From contig JAMPHA010000001.1 in assembly GCA_023663615.1 (NCBI GenBank), forward strand, positions 806,001 through 870,000: a stretch of DNA of 64,000 nucleotides. Reading direction: 5' to 3'. The notes beneath the pieces were generated by a model. It worked only from the letters and a program-made list of their open reading frames with translations, did not search any database and was not told the origin of the DNA. This document shows positions 1 to 7,744 of this stretch, in pieces. Numbering within the stretch: the first letter of the stretch is position 1; the number at the start of each line of letters is the position of its first letter. The translations under genes and the position numbers were made by a program. The stretch comes from DLAJ01 sp023663615 (GTDB lineage: Bacteria; Bacillota; Clostridia; Lachnospirales; Lachnospiraceae).

Positions 1-105
1 CAGCGATACGAACGCCGCCGCAAATTTCAGCACCGGAACAAGGTATGCCTCATATTTGCTGTAAAAGCTTTTTAATTTTTCTTTTATGACAAGTAATGTA
101 GCCAT
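1..105 (-). CDS. N-terminal fragment of an unknown protein, cut by the window edge
   Basis: An ATG on the minus strand at 103-105 opens a frame of 35 codons that runs off the left edge. A ribosome binding site (GAGAGG) lies about 6 bases upstream. The visible part begins MATLLVIKEKLKSF and ends in an alanine- and valine-rich hydrophobic run, which suggests the first membrane helix of an integral membrane protein. It follows the gene at 125-526 by about 20 bases and probably shares its transcript. The function cannot be named from this fragment. Confidence 0.6.
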   Translation of the reverse strand, partial: MATLLVIKEKLKSFYSKYEAYLVPVLKFAAAFVSL

Positions 106-124
106 AACTATCCTCTCAATATGA

Positions 125-526
125 CTATTTGTTTTTGGATTCAAGCTGATAAATCTGTGAAAGCTGGCGCAGTCTGCCCATATATGCCTTCTGTCTCTTT
201 TTGGCTTTTCCGTATTTGAAAGAATAAACGACATAGGAAATGAGCGCATATACGACGACCGTCACAATGTACGCGATCGCCGCCTTACGCGCAAGCCCCC
301 ATAAGTCCATCTCGTATATTCCATCCAACAATGTTTCAAAATGATACAACAAATAGATGCCGCACACTAAAAAATAAGCGATGGTCGCACTGATAATGGA
401 CTTTAATACCTGAAGTCCGATATAGTCGCCTCTGAAATAGCTCCCGATCGCGCCGTTCCTTTTTCCTTCGCCGCTTTCATAGGCTGCCATCCGCGTCATC
501 ATGATGATCCGCTCTTCGTTTAACAT
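125..526 (-). CDS. Small membrane protein of unknown function
   Basis: This is a 133-residue protein with two clear hydrophobic segments at about residues 44-62 and 82-104, separated by a short acidic loop. Both ends are charged, and the C-terminal 30 residues are rich in lysine, arginine and glutamine. It is probably an inner-membrane protein with both ends in the cytoplasm. It is the last complete member of a minus-strand run comFC-yvyF-this gene, so it may be connected with motility, but that is inference from position only. I do not recognise a named family. Confidence 0.7.
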   Translation of the reverse strand: MLNEERIIMMTRMAAYESGEGKRNGAIGSYFRGDYIGLQVLKSIISATIAYFLVCGIYLLYHFETLLDGIYEMDLWGLARKAAIAYIVTVVVYALISYVVYSFKYGKAKKRQKAYMGRLRQLSQIYQLESKNK

Positions 527-542
527 AATGCTCCCGCGCCGG

Positions 543-953
543 TTATCTGTCCAAGAATCTCATCTTCGGATTCTCGCGATCCTGCTTCTTCGGTTCCGGC
601 TTCGGCGCCGCCGGTTTTCGGATCGCGCTGCTTAAGTCCATTGCCATTTCTCTTTTACATTTTTCGCAGAAACGTCCCGTTTTAATCATCGCTCCACAGT
701 TTTCACAGCTCACGCCGATCGGGGAATCCTCCGAAAACGCAAGCCGCTCCTCGCGGATCCACTGCTGGATCTGAGGAATCTCCACCTCGCACTCCTCGGA
801 GACCATATTGATCGTCGCGTCCTTATTGTCGCGGATGAAAGTCTTTACCTGCTGAAATTTCTCCTCCTGCTTCTCACGGCAGGAAGGACAAATGTGAGGT
901 CCCGCCACATAGTTAAAAATTCTTCCGCATTTCCTGCAATTTCTAACATTCAT
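543..953 (-). CDS. yvyF: Flagellar operon protein YvyF (TIGR03826-like)
   Basis: This 136-residue protein has two pairs of CxxC zinc ligands near the N-terminus (Cys6/9 and Cys22/25) and two more pairs near residues 83/86 and 96/99, enclosing a MerR/HTH-like middle segment with the pattern VSEECEVEIPQIQQWI. That arrangement is characteristic of YvyF, which lies between comFC and flgM in Bacillus. Here it directly follows comFC on the same strand, so the Bacillus gene order is kept, although flgM is not visible. The C-terminal 25 residues are proline- and lysine-rich and probably disordered. In Bacillus the protein is linked to flagellar gene control; the exact role here is inferred. Confidence 0.85.
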   Translation of the reverse strand: MNVRNCRKCGRIFNYVAGPHICPSCREKQEEKFQQVKTFIRDNKDATINMVSEECEVEIPQIQQWIREERLAFSEDSPIGVSCENCGAMIKTGRFCEKCKREMAMDLSSAIRKPAAPKPEPKKQDRENPKMRFLDR

Positions 954-969
954 ATTCTCCGCTCCTTTT

Positions 970-1896
970 CTAAACTCCGTTTCCGGAAGCCAATGTGATC
1001 ACATAAATATCCACGATCCCCGCCCGCTTTAGCAGCGCTCCCGCTGCATCCACGGTACTGCCCGTTGTGTAAATATCATCAATTAGTATAATCGTTTTTA
1101 ATTTTACATCATTTCGTATAAATTTGAAAGCCTTTTTCAGATTTTTTTGCCGTTCTTCCCGATTCAGCCCTTTTTGCGGCACCGTATTTTGTTCGCGCAC
1201 GAGCGCTCCCTCCAAAACCGGGATACCGAGACGCGCAGAAAGCGCCTCGGCATACAGCGCCGCCTGATTATATCCCCGCTTTTTTTGTTTTGCTCTATGC
1301 AGCGGGATCGGAATGAGCGCATCGGCATTCCATGAGCGGATGTCCGCCCCAAGCACCCGCACGGTCTCATCCGCGTAAAAAGAAGCATACTCCTGCCTTC
1401 CCTCGTACTTGAACCGATAAACGGATTCACGGATGTCCTCATAATAAAATAAGGAACGCCCCCGCGTAAAAGCGTGTTCCGCCGCAACGCAGTCGTGACA
1501 GTAAACCGTCTGCCCGTCGTTCAATGGCTTCCCGCATTTCGCACAATACACATCCCCAACCGTTTTGACACGCGCGCGGCACAACGGACAGATTCCGCCT
1601 GACGTGCCGGACAAGGTGCCGCCTGCCGTATCGGACAGGAGTCCTCCTGCTGCGCCGGACAGGCGCTCTCCCGCTGCGCCGGACAGGAATCCTCCCGCTG
1701 CGCCGCGCAGGATTTTGTCACAGATCGGACAGCGCGCCGGATAAAGCAGTCCCGTGACGATCCCGCCGATCCGCCTGACCGCATTCTTTATGCCGTTTTC
1801 TGTTCTTCCGTTTCCCGCTCTTCCGTTTCCCGCTCTTCCGTTTCCTTCTCTTCCGTTTCCTTCTCTTCCGTTTCCTTCTCTTTCACCCTGGTTCAT
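970..1896 (-). CDS. comFC: ComF family protein (ComFC), phosphoribosyltransferase-like, with repeat insertions
   Basis: The C-terminal part is a type I phosphoribosyltransferase fold with the PRPP-binding pattern IILIDDIYTTGSTVDAAG, as in ComFC/GntX proteins used in DNA uptake or nucleotide salvage. The N-terminal zinc-binding part has CPIC at about 56-59, CPLC at 103-106, CAKC at 118-121 and CHDC at 133-136. Two features are odd. Residues 6-33 are five-residue EGNGR/AGNGR repeats, and residues 65-101 are eight-residue GAAGGxLS repeats that split the first zinc site. At 308 residues it is longer than usual ComFC (about 220-240) because of these. The ATG overlaps the stop of recD2 by four bases (ATGA), so the two are probably translationally coupled. 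Confidence 0.88.
   Translation of the reverse strand: MNQGEREGNGREGNGREGNGRAGNGRAGNGRTENGIKNAVRRIGGIVTGLLYPARCPICDKILRGAAGGFLSGAAGERLSGAAGGLLSDTAGGTLSGTSGGICPLCRARVKTVGDVYCAKCGKPLNDGQTVYCHDCVAAEHAFTRGRSLFYYEDIRESVYRFKYEGRQEYASFYADETVRVLGADIRSWNADALIPIPLHRAKQKKRGYNQAALYAEALSARLGIPVLEGALVREQNTVPQKGLNREERQKNLKKAFKFIRNDVKLKTIILIDDIYTTGSTVDAAGALLKRAGIVDIYVITLASGNGV
1594..1704 (-). repeat. 24-bp in-frame tandem repeats inside comFC
   Basis: About four and a half degenerate 24-base units encode the octapeptides GAAGGFLS, GAAGERLS, GAAGGLLS, DTAGGTLS and GTSGG. The unit length is a multiple of three, so the frame is kept. They sit between the two halves of the first zinc-binding site of the ComFC protein. 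Confidence 0.85.
1805..1879 (-). repeat. 15-bp in-frame tandem repeats at the start of comFC
   Basis: Five 15-base units lie head to tail: two read cttccgtttcccgct on plus and three read cttccgtttccttct (one unit boundary chosen arbitrarily). On the coding strand they give GNGRE/GNGRA pentapeptides in the first 33 residues of ComFC. Near-identity of the units suggests recent slippage. Confidence 0.9.
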
Positions 1897-4130
1897 TGAT
1901 CCTCTTTCCGGATCAGCTCTCTCAATCGGTACGTCAGTCCCGTGTTGCGCTTCTGCTCATCCACATTGGCGATCATCTGCGCGATCGTCTGACGGCTCCC
2001 TAATATTGTTACGCAGCCGCGCGCCCTCGTAATACCCGTATAGAGCAGATTTCGGTTTAAGAGCATACGCGGAGCCGATAAAAGCGGCATGATAATGCCC
2101 GGATATTCGCTGCCCTGCGATTTATGGATCGTGATCGCATAGGCAAGCTCCAGTTCCTCCAGATGCGCAAATTCATACTCCACAGTCCGTCCCTCGTCAA
2201 ACTGTACCCGCAGAATGCGCGCCGCCTCGTCCACGGATAGGACGCGCCCCATATCCCCGTTAAAGATCCCCGTCCCCCTGTCTACGGGAATCTGATAAGC
2301 GCCGAGCACTTCCCACTCCAACTGATAATTATTCTTGATCTGCATGACTTTGTCGCCCTCCCGGAATACGTTCTCCCCAAAGACGTATTCTTTTTTATCA
2401 GGGGAAGGCGGATTTAAGTACTGCTGTAATATCCGGTTCAGGCTCTCCGCTCCGAGCGCCCCCTTCCGCATCGGCGTCAACACCTGTATCTCAAAAGGCT
2501 GCGCGTCCACATAGGCAGGCATTTTTCCCGTGATGAGCTGGATCATATGCTTGTAGATCACGTTCACATTGTCCCGCTCCAAAAAAAAGAAATCCCTGCT
2601 CTTGTTATTAAGCGCGATCTCCCTGCCCTCATGGATTCGGTGCGCATTGACCACAATGTCGCTCTCCTCCGCCTGGCGGAAGATCTTGTTCAGGACAACC
2701 ATGGGAAAGCAGCCGCTCTCCATCAGATCGCGCAGAACCTGCCCCGGTCCAACGCTCGGAAGCTGATTTGCGTCCCCAACCAAAATGAGTCTCGTCCCGA
2801 CCGTGACCGCTTTTAACAGCGCGTGAAATAAATAAATGTCCACCATCGACATTTCATCGATGATCACAGCGTCCGCCTCCAGCGGATTTTCTTCGTTGCG
2901 CTCAAACCGCACGCGCCCTCCCCGTTCCGAGAGCGCCCCGTTCAGTTCCAGCAGGCGGTGGATCGTCCGCGCTTCATAGCCCGTCGTCTCCTGCATCCGC
3001 TTGGCGGCGCGCCCTGTCGGCGCAGCAAGCTGAAATTCCATTTCCTCTTTGTCAAGCAGTTCGATGATCGCTTTTGTCGTGGTCGTTTTCCCCGTCCCCG
3101 GACCGCCCGAAAGAATAAAAACGCCGTTTTTCATCGCTTCTATGACCGCCCTGCGCTGCCGCTCATCCAAGGTCAGATTTTGCTCCTCCTCGATCCGCGC
3201 GATCCTGCTTAAAAGCCTCTCATCCTCTTTGGGATCTTCCTCCGCGGCAAGCATCAGATCATGCAGCATGCGCGCGCAGTCCAGCTCCGTATAATAGGCG
3301 CTGCTCCCATATACCGCCGCCATGCCGCCCTGGTTTTTGATCACCAGCTTCTTGTCCATCGCCATGTTGGGAATGACCGGATCGACCGCCTCCTCCGAAA
3401 GTCCCAACAGCTCCGCCGTACGCGCGCGCAAAACGGGCAGCGGTAAAAAAAGATGCCCCTCCCCGCCCGCAAGCAAAAGCACATACAGCAGTCCGCTGCG
3501 GATCCGGTAATCCGAATCCACATGAATACCGATCTTCGCCGCGATCTCATCCGCCGCCTTAAAGCCGATACCGTCAACCTCCTCGGCAAGCCGGTACGGA
3601 TTTTCCTGCAAAATACCATAGATTTCCGCGCCGTACTGTTGATAGATTTTAACCGCCATCGTGTTGGTAATGCCGTATTTCTGCAAAAACATCATGGCGT
3701 CCCGCGTGCCTTTTTTATCCTCGAACTGCGCGGCGATCTCCCGCGCCTTGCGCTCGCTGATTCCCTTGATCTCCGCAAGGCGTTCCGGCTCCCTTTCGAT
3801 GATGTGAAACGTTTCCTCCCCAAAACGCGCGACGATGCGTGCCGCAAGAGACTCCCCGACGCCTTTGACCGCGCCCGATCCGAGATAGCGCTCCATGGAA
3901 ACCACGTCATCCGGCAGGATGCTTCGATAGCTGCTCGCCTTAAACTGCTTTCCGTAGACCGCATGCTTGACAAATTCGCCGTCCGCTTCGATCGTCTCCC
4001 CCTCGGAAGCGCTGTCAAACGTTCCCGTTACGGTCGTCGCCTTTCCGTCCACGACGAGCTCCAGCACGGTATAATGATTCTCTTCATTGCGGTAGATCAC
4101 ATGTTCCACATATCCCTTGATCGTCTCCAA
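1893..4130 (-). CDS. recD2: ATP-dependent RecD-like DNA helicase RecD2
   Basis: This is a superfamily 1B helicase of about 745 residues. It has N-terminal OB and helix-hairpin-helix segments, including the pattern LAEIKGISERKAREIAAQF, then a Walker A motif GGPGTGKTTTT, a Walker B motif VIIDEMSMVD, GDANQLPSVGPG, and the C-terminal motif AITIHKSQGSEYP. RecD2 works apart from RecBC in bacteria without RecBCD and helps in repair and fork maintenance. I place the start at a TTG at 4128-4130 because GGGGAGG lies 6 bases upstream and the family normally begins ETIxGYVEHIIYRN. A longer frame from a TTG at 4175 would begin inside the upstream transcription terminator and has no ribosome binding site. 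It overlaps comFC by four bases. Confidence 0.93.
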   Translation of the reverse strand: METIKGYVEHVIYRNEENHYTVLELVVDGKATTVTGTFDSASEGETIEADGEFVKHAVYGKQFKASSYRSILPDDVVSMERYLGSGAVKGVGESLAARIVARFGEETFHIIEREPERLAEIKGISERKAREIAAQFEDKKGTRDAMMFLQKYGITNTMAVKIYQQYGAEIYGILQENPYRLAEEVDGIGFKAADEIAAKIGIHVDSDYRIRSGLLYVLLLAGGEGHLFLPLPVLRARTAELLGLSEEAVDPVIPNMAMDKKLVIKNQGGMAAVYGSSAYYTELDCARMLHDLMLAAEEDPKEDERLLSRIARIEEEQNLTLDERQRRAVIEAMKNGVFILSGGPGTGKTTTTKAIIELLDKEEMEFQLAAPTGRAAKRMQETTGYEARTIHRLLELNGALSERGGRVRFERNEENPLEADAVIIDEMSMVDIYLFHALLKAVTVGTRLILVGDANQLPSVGPGQVLRDLMESGCFPMVVLNKIFRQAEESDIVVNAHRIHEGREIALNNKSRDFFFLERDNVNVIYKHMIQLITGKMPAYVDAQPFEIQVLTPMRKGALGAESLNRILQQYLNPPSPDKKEYVFGENVFREGDKVMQIKNNYQLEWEVLGAYQIPVDRGTGIFNGDMGRVLSVDEAARILRVQFDEGRTVEYEFAHLEELELAYAITIHKSQGSEYPGIIMPLLSAPRMLLNRNLLYTGITRARGCVTILGSRQTIAQMIANVDEQKRNTGLTYRLRELIRKEDQ

Positions 4131-4173
4131 TGTATTCCTCCCCGTCTCACTTTTCTTCTTAGGCTTATCGCGC

Positions 4174-4200
4174 AAAAAGGCTGCTTTTATAAGCAGCCTT
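4174..4200 (-). terminator. Intrinsic terminator of the mreB-flagellar transcript
   Basis: A perfect 10-bp stem (AAGGCTGCTT on minus, ATAA loop) is followed by a T-run on the minus strand. It lies about 33 bases after the FlgJ-like gene and separates the flagellar genes from recD2. Confidence 0.85.
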
Positions 4201-4233
4201 TCTCTAATCCGGTTGTCCGTTTTTATCCGCAGA

Positions 4234-4602
4234 TCACTGTCCGCGCTTCATCGCCTCATAGAGCATCTGCGCAATACCCAGACCGCCCTGCTCCGTGGAT
4301 GTGGACGCGATGGACGCGATCGCCTGCTCCTTAAAATACGCCGTCAGGCTGTCATCCCCTTTGGTCGAAAAGCCCAGTGAAGACGACGCGCTGTCATCGT
4401 CATCAAAGGAGACCGTTTTCTGCATCTCCTTAAATACCTGCTCCAACAGATAAGATTCAAACTGCTTGCAGGCATTCATCAACTCCTCGTCCGTCGATTC
4501 CTTGCTGATGGCATTTGCCGCGTTCTCCGTCTTCGTCGCCGAAGCGCTCTTCGCCATTTCCAGATAATCGTTATAACCCAGCGTCAGTCCGCTCATGTCC
4601 AT
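4234..4602 (-). CDS. flgJ: Rod-binding protein, FlgJ N-terminal domain
   Basis: This 122-residue protein has the FlgJ rod-binding pattern: ELMNACKQFESYLLEQVFKEM, then an acidic linker, and GGLGIAQMLYEAMKRG at the end. It lacks the muramidase domain found in enterobacterial FlgJ, as is usual in Clostridia. The domain is thought to help rod assembly in the periplasmic-equivalent space. It follows flgG by about 33 bases and is the last gene before a strong terminator, so it closes the flagellar transcript. GAGAGGG lies 7 bases before the ATG. Confidence 0.85.
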   Translation of the reverse strand: MDMSGLTLGYNDYLEMAKSASATKTENAANAISKESTDEELMNACKQFESYLLEQVFKEMQKTVSFDDDDSASSSLGFSTKGDDSLTAYFKEQAIASIASTSTEQGGLGIAQMLYEAMKRGQ

Positions 4603-4635
4603 AGGAATACCCTCTCATTCTACAACTTCACGTTA

Positions 4636-5451
4636 TCAGCTCTTTAACTGATTTGCCGTCTGCATCATTTCATCCGTTGTCGTGATCGCCTTGGAATTCA
4701 TTTCATAGGCGCGCTGTGCGATGATCAGATTGACCATTTCATCCACGACCTTGACATTGGACGCCTCCAAATAGCCCTGAACGATCTTGCTCTTTTTGAG
4801 CGCATCGTTCTCCGCCTCATTCATCGCTTCTCCGCTCGCAGCCGTCTCCTGATAATATCCGCCGTCCGTCTTATACAGACCGGTCGGGTTATTGAACTGG
4901 TACACGCCGATCGTCATGCCAAGCTCCTGCGGGTTGTTCGTCTCATCGGGATAGCAGAAGCTTCCCTGGTCCGTGATCGTGATCTTGCTCACGATCATAT
5001 CCGGATCAAACACGATCTCGTCGCCCTCCGTATCCAATACCGGATACCCTTCCGCCGTGCAGAGCGTCAGCCCGTCGTTCCCTTCCGAAATAAAGAAATT
5101 ACCGTTCCTTGTATAGTAGGTGCCGCCGTCAAGTCCGCGGATAGAGAAGAATCCCTCTCCCTCGATCGCAAATGCGGTCGGACTCGTCGATTCTCTCATC
5201 TCACCCTGTGTGAAAATGGAACTGATGGACGAATTGCGTACGCCCAGACCTACCTGCGCGCTCCCCGGCTTCTCCTCGCCGTTCGCGGAAGTGGTCCGCG
5301 TCTGAAGCGTCTGGTAAAGCAGGGACTGAAACTCCGCCACATCCGTTTTATACCCCGTCGTATTGACGTTGGAAAGATTATGCGCGATCGTATCCACATT
5401 AAGCTGTTGGGCGATCATACCCGTCGCCGCCGACCATAAAGAACGTACCAT
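4636..5451 (-). CDS. flgG: Flagellar basal-body rod protein FlgG/FlhP type
   Basis: The 271-residue protein starts MVRSLWSAATGMIAQQLNVD and continues with the flagellar rod signature IAHNLSNVNTTGYKTD. It ends with the conserved C-terminal pattern NVKVVDEMVNLIIAQRAYEMNSKAI shared by rod and hook proteins. Length and both end motifs fit FlgG, or FlhP in the Bacillus naming. It is the second of two paralogous rod genes after mreB, which matches the Bacillus order mbl-flhO-flhP. Export through the flagellar type III apparatus is expected for the family. AGGAGG lies just before the ATG. Confidence 0.88.
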   Translation of the reverse strand: MVRSLWSAATGMIAQQLNVDTIAHNLSNVNTTGYKTDVAEFQSLLYQTLQTRTTSANGEEKPGSAQVGLGVRNSSISSIFTQGEMRESTSPTAFAIEGEGFFSIRGLDGGTYYTRNGNFFISEGNDGLTLCTAEGYPVLDTEGDEIVFDPDMIVSKITITDQGSFCYPDETNNPQELGMTIGVYQFNNPTGLYKTDGGYYQETAASGEAMNEAENDALKKSKIVQGYLEASNVKVVDEMVNLIIAQRAYEMNSKAITTTDEMMQTANQLKS

Positions 5452-5518
5452 CCTGATTTCCTCCTATACTGCCATAACCCTTATTTGATCACCGCAAAGT
5501 GCCCGCTATGCGGATTGC

Positions 5519-6304
5519 TTATACCTTGCCGATCTGATTGACTGCGATGTCAAGCGACCGGTCAAGCGTTGTGATGACCTTCTGGTTCGCCTCATAATTG
5601 CGCTGGATCGTGATCATGTTGACCATTTCCTGAACGCTCTCCACATTGGACTGCTCTAAATAACCCGAATGAACGCGTGCTGTCGAATCCTGCAGCTGCG
5701 CGCCCTCGATCGCACGGTAGTAATTCTCACCGTATTTTGCGAGATAATCATAATCTTCAAATTCCGTGATCTGAAGCGTTGCCACCAGTTCATCATTCTG
5801 ATAAATGCCGCCGGTCTGATCAATATAGGTATCCGCCGTCGGATCAAGCTGAATACGCTCTAAGCCGCCGCCCGCCGACCTGCCGAGCACATAATCTCCG
5901 TTGTCATTGACGAGATACCCCGCCGTATTCACGGTGAATCCTCCGTCACGCGTATACAGCGTCATCGTCTCATCATTTTTATTGGTGAACTCAATATTGA
6001 AAAATCCGCTTCCGCTCAACGCCAGATCGTATGTATTGTCGGTATTGCGGAACGCCCCCTGCGTCCAATCCGTATAATTCTCCCCGATCTTTACGCCGAG
6101 ATTCATCTGTCCGATATAACTGCCGTATCCCGGCGTCGTCACATCTTTGAGACGGTACGCGAGCACGTCGGAAAACGCCTCGTTTGTCGCGCCCTCTTTC
6201 TTAAACCCGACCGTATTGACATTCGCCAGATTATTCGTCATCGTATCCATGCGTTTCTGCTGATTTACCATTCCGGTATACGCCGTATATAATCCTCTGA
6301 GCAT
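5519..6304 (-). CDS. flgF: Flagellar basal-body rod protein FlgF/FlhO type
   Basis: This 261-residue rod protein starts MLRGLYTAYTGMVNQQKRMD and has the signature MTNNLANVNTVGFKKEG. Its C-terminus has NVESVQEMVNMITIQRNYEANQKVI, the axial-protein motif. The ATG at 6302-6304 is chosen because GAGGAGG lies 6 bases upstream; a frame starting ten codons earlier lacks support. It is paralogous to the gene that follows. Whether to call it FlgF or FlhO is a naming matter; by position after mreB it matches FlhO. Confidence 0.85.
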   Translation of the reverse strand: MLRGLYTAYTGMVNQQKRMDTMTNNLANVNTVGFKKEGATNEAFSDVLAYRLKDVTTPGYGSYIGQMNLGVKIGENYTDWTQGAFRNTDNTYDLALSGSGFFNIEFTNKNDETMTLYTRDGGFTVNTAGYLVNDNGDYVLGRSAGGGLERIQLDPTADTYIDQTGGIYQNDELVATLQITEFEDYDYLAKYGENYYRAIEGAQLQDSTARVHSGYLEQSNVESVQEMVNMITIQRNYEANQKVITTLDRSLDIAVNQIGKV

Positions 6305-6433
6305 GTCTGCCTCCTCACCCGTTCCTTTTATCATCTTTCATTTGGAACGATACGCGTCCGAATCACGAAATCTCCTCCGCGCCAATCGTACCTTTTCTGC
6401 CATCAAAGAGGAAACCGCCTCCTGCGCGCCGCT

Positions 6434-7429
6434 TTAGCTCTCCTCGTGATAGCCCGCAAGGAACTCCACATAGCGGCCGGTCCCGATCGCAACCGCCGTC
6501 ATCGGCTCCTCCGCCGTCATCGTATTGATCCCCGTCTTGCTGGCGATCAGATCCTCCAATCCGCGCAACAGGCTTCCGCCTCCGGTCAATACGATACCGC
6601 GGTCCGCAATATCCGCCGCAAGCTCAGGCGGCGTTTTTTCCAGCACGCTGTGTATGATCTCTATGATCTGCGAAGTCGTCTCTCTGAGCGCCTCCTCCGT
6701 CTCTTCCGAGGAAACTTTCACGGTGCGCGGCAGACCTGTTACCAGATTCCGCCCGCGGACCTCCATATAATCCACTTCCGGGCGCTTAAACGCCGTTCCG
6801 ATCTTGATCTTAATGTCTTCCGCCGTTCTCTCGCCGATCAAAAGATTATGCTTTTTACGCATATAGCGTACGATTGCCTCGTCAAAATCATCCCCCGCGA
6901 CCTTAATGGAAGCGCTGACTACCGTGCCTCCAAGGGAAATGACTGCAATATCGGATGTACCGCCGCCAATATCGACGATCATATTGCCGCACGGCTTGCT
7001 GATGTCGATACCGGCACCAATCGCCGCCGCGATGGGCTCCTCAATGATGGAAACCTCGCGTGCGCCCGCCTGATACGTCGCATCCTCGACCGCCTTTTTT
7101 TCTACCTCCGTTACGCCGCTCGGCACGCACACCGCGATGCGCGGCTTGCGGAACGTTCTTCTTCCGAGTGCCTTCTGGATAAAATATTTCATCATTTTTT
7201 CTGTGACGGTATAATCAGAAATAACGCCCTGACGCAGCGGTCTGACCGCAACAATATTGCCCGGCGTCCTTCCTAACATGAGACGCGCATCCTCGCCGAT
7301 CGCCTTTATCTTATTCGTATCCCTGTCAAACGCAACAACGGACGGCTCCTTTAAGACAACGCCCTTTCCCCTGATGTAAACAAGAATACTCGCAGTTCCC
7401 AAATCAATTCCAATATCCGTGTACTGCAT
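6434..7429 (-). CDS. mreB: Rod-shape actin MreB/Mbl
   Basis: This 331-residue bacterial actin has the phosphate-1 motif DIGIDLGTASILVYIRGKG, the phosphate-2 region IVDIGGGTSDIAVISLGG and the adenosine motif IVLTGGGSLLRGLEDLI. MreB family filaments move with the cell-wall elongation machinery under the membrane. The neighbouring flagellar rod genes reproduce the Bacillus mbl-flhO-flhP order, so it may be the Mbl paralogue; sequence alone does not decide this for me. A GAGGGG ribosome site precedes the ATG. A 9-bp inverted repeat lies about 70 bases upstream of the start. Confidence 0.93.
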   Translation of the reverse strand: MQYTDIGIDLGTASILVYIRGKGVVLKEPSVVAFDRDTNKIKAIGEDARLMLGRTPGNIVAVRPLRQGVISDYTVTEKMMKYFIQKALGRRTFRKPRIAVCVPSGVTEVEKKAVEDATYQAGAREVSIIEEPIAAAIGAGIDISKPCGNMIVDIGGGTSDIAVISLGGTVVSASIKVAGDDFDEAIVRYMRKKHNLLIGERTAEDIKIKIGTAFKRPEVDYMEVRGRNLVTGLPRTVKVSSEETEEALRETTSQIIEIIHSVLEKTPPELAADIADRGIVLTGGGSLLRGLEDLIASKTGINTMTAEEPMTAVAIGTGRYVEFLAGYHEES

Positions 7430-7496
7430 GTTCCAAACCCCTCTTTCTCAATGCTCTCCTCTATTCCTATCAAGAATGATTCTTATGTTCATGACC

Positions 7497-7529
7497 AAAT
7501 GGCAAAACCTGTTTTCAGCATTGCCATTT
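7497..7529. promoter_or_regulatory. 9-bp inverted repeat upstream of mreB
   Basis: AAATGGCAA and TTGCCATTT form a perfect inverted repeat with a 15-base spacer. It ends 68 bases before the mreB ATG. It could be an operator or an RNA hairpin in the leader; there is no T-run, so it is not a terminator. Confidence 0.45.
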
Positions 7530-7639
7530 ACCGTAAAAATTAAACATACGAAGTCATTATAACCCATAAGAACGCATTTTCAAAGGGGTTTCCAAAAACT
7601 TCACAAATTTTTTTGAAACAGTTTGCTTCTTAAGCTTAT

Positions 7640-7698
7640 CACGAAAAAAGAAAGCACGCCGCGAAAAGCGGTTCCATCCGCCCTGCGTCTCGTGCTTC
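7640..7698 (-). terminator. Probable uvrA terminator
   Basis: On minus, AAGCACG pairs with CGTGCTT around an inner hairpin (CCGC/GCGG), followed by TCTTTTTTC. It lies about 50-100 bases after the uvrA stop. Confidence 0.6.
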
Positions 7699-7744
7699 CG
7701 TGCATCTAGGTAATTTATCGGCTGTTTTCCGGCAAAAATAAAGG

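Larger units (their letters stand above)
7430..7744 (-). other. Intergenic region between uvrA and mreB
   Basis: This 315-base stretch has no convincing gene; one 63-codon frame (7557-7748) overlaps the uvrA stop and lacks a family. It holds the mreB upstream region with an inverted repeat at 7497-7529 and a probable uvrA terminator at 7640-7698. I see no strong sigma-A promoter for mreB. Confidence 0.6.

Noticed and set aside
4131..4175. Longer N-terminus of RecD2 from a TTG at 4175
   Set aside because: It begins inside the upstream terminator hairpin, lacks a ribosome site, and the extra residues are not typical of the family.
3453..4334. 293-codon plus-strand frame opposite recD2
   Set aside because: It is an antisense shadow of recD2; the translation is rich in arginine and histidine with no domain.
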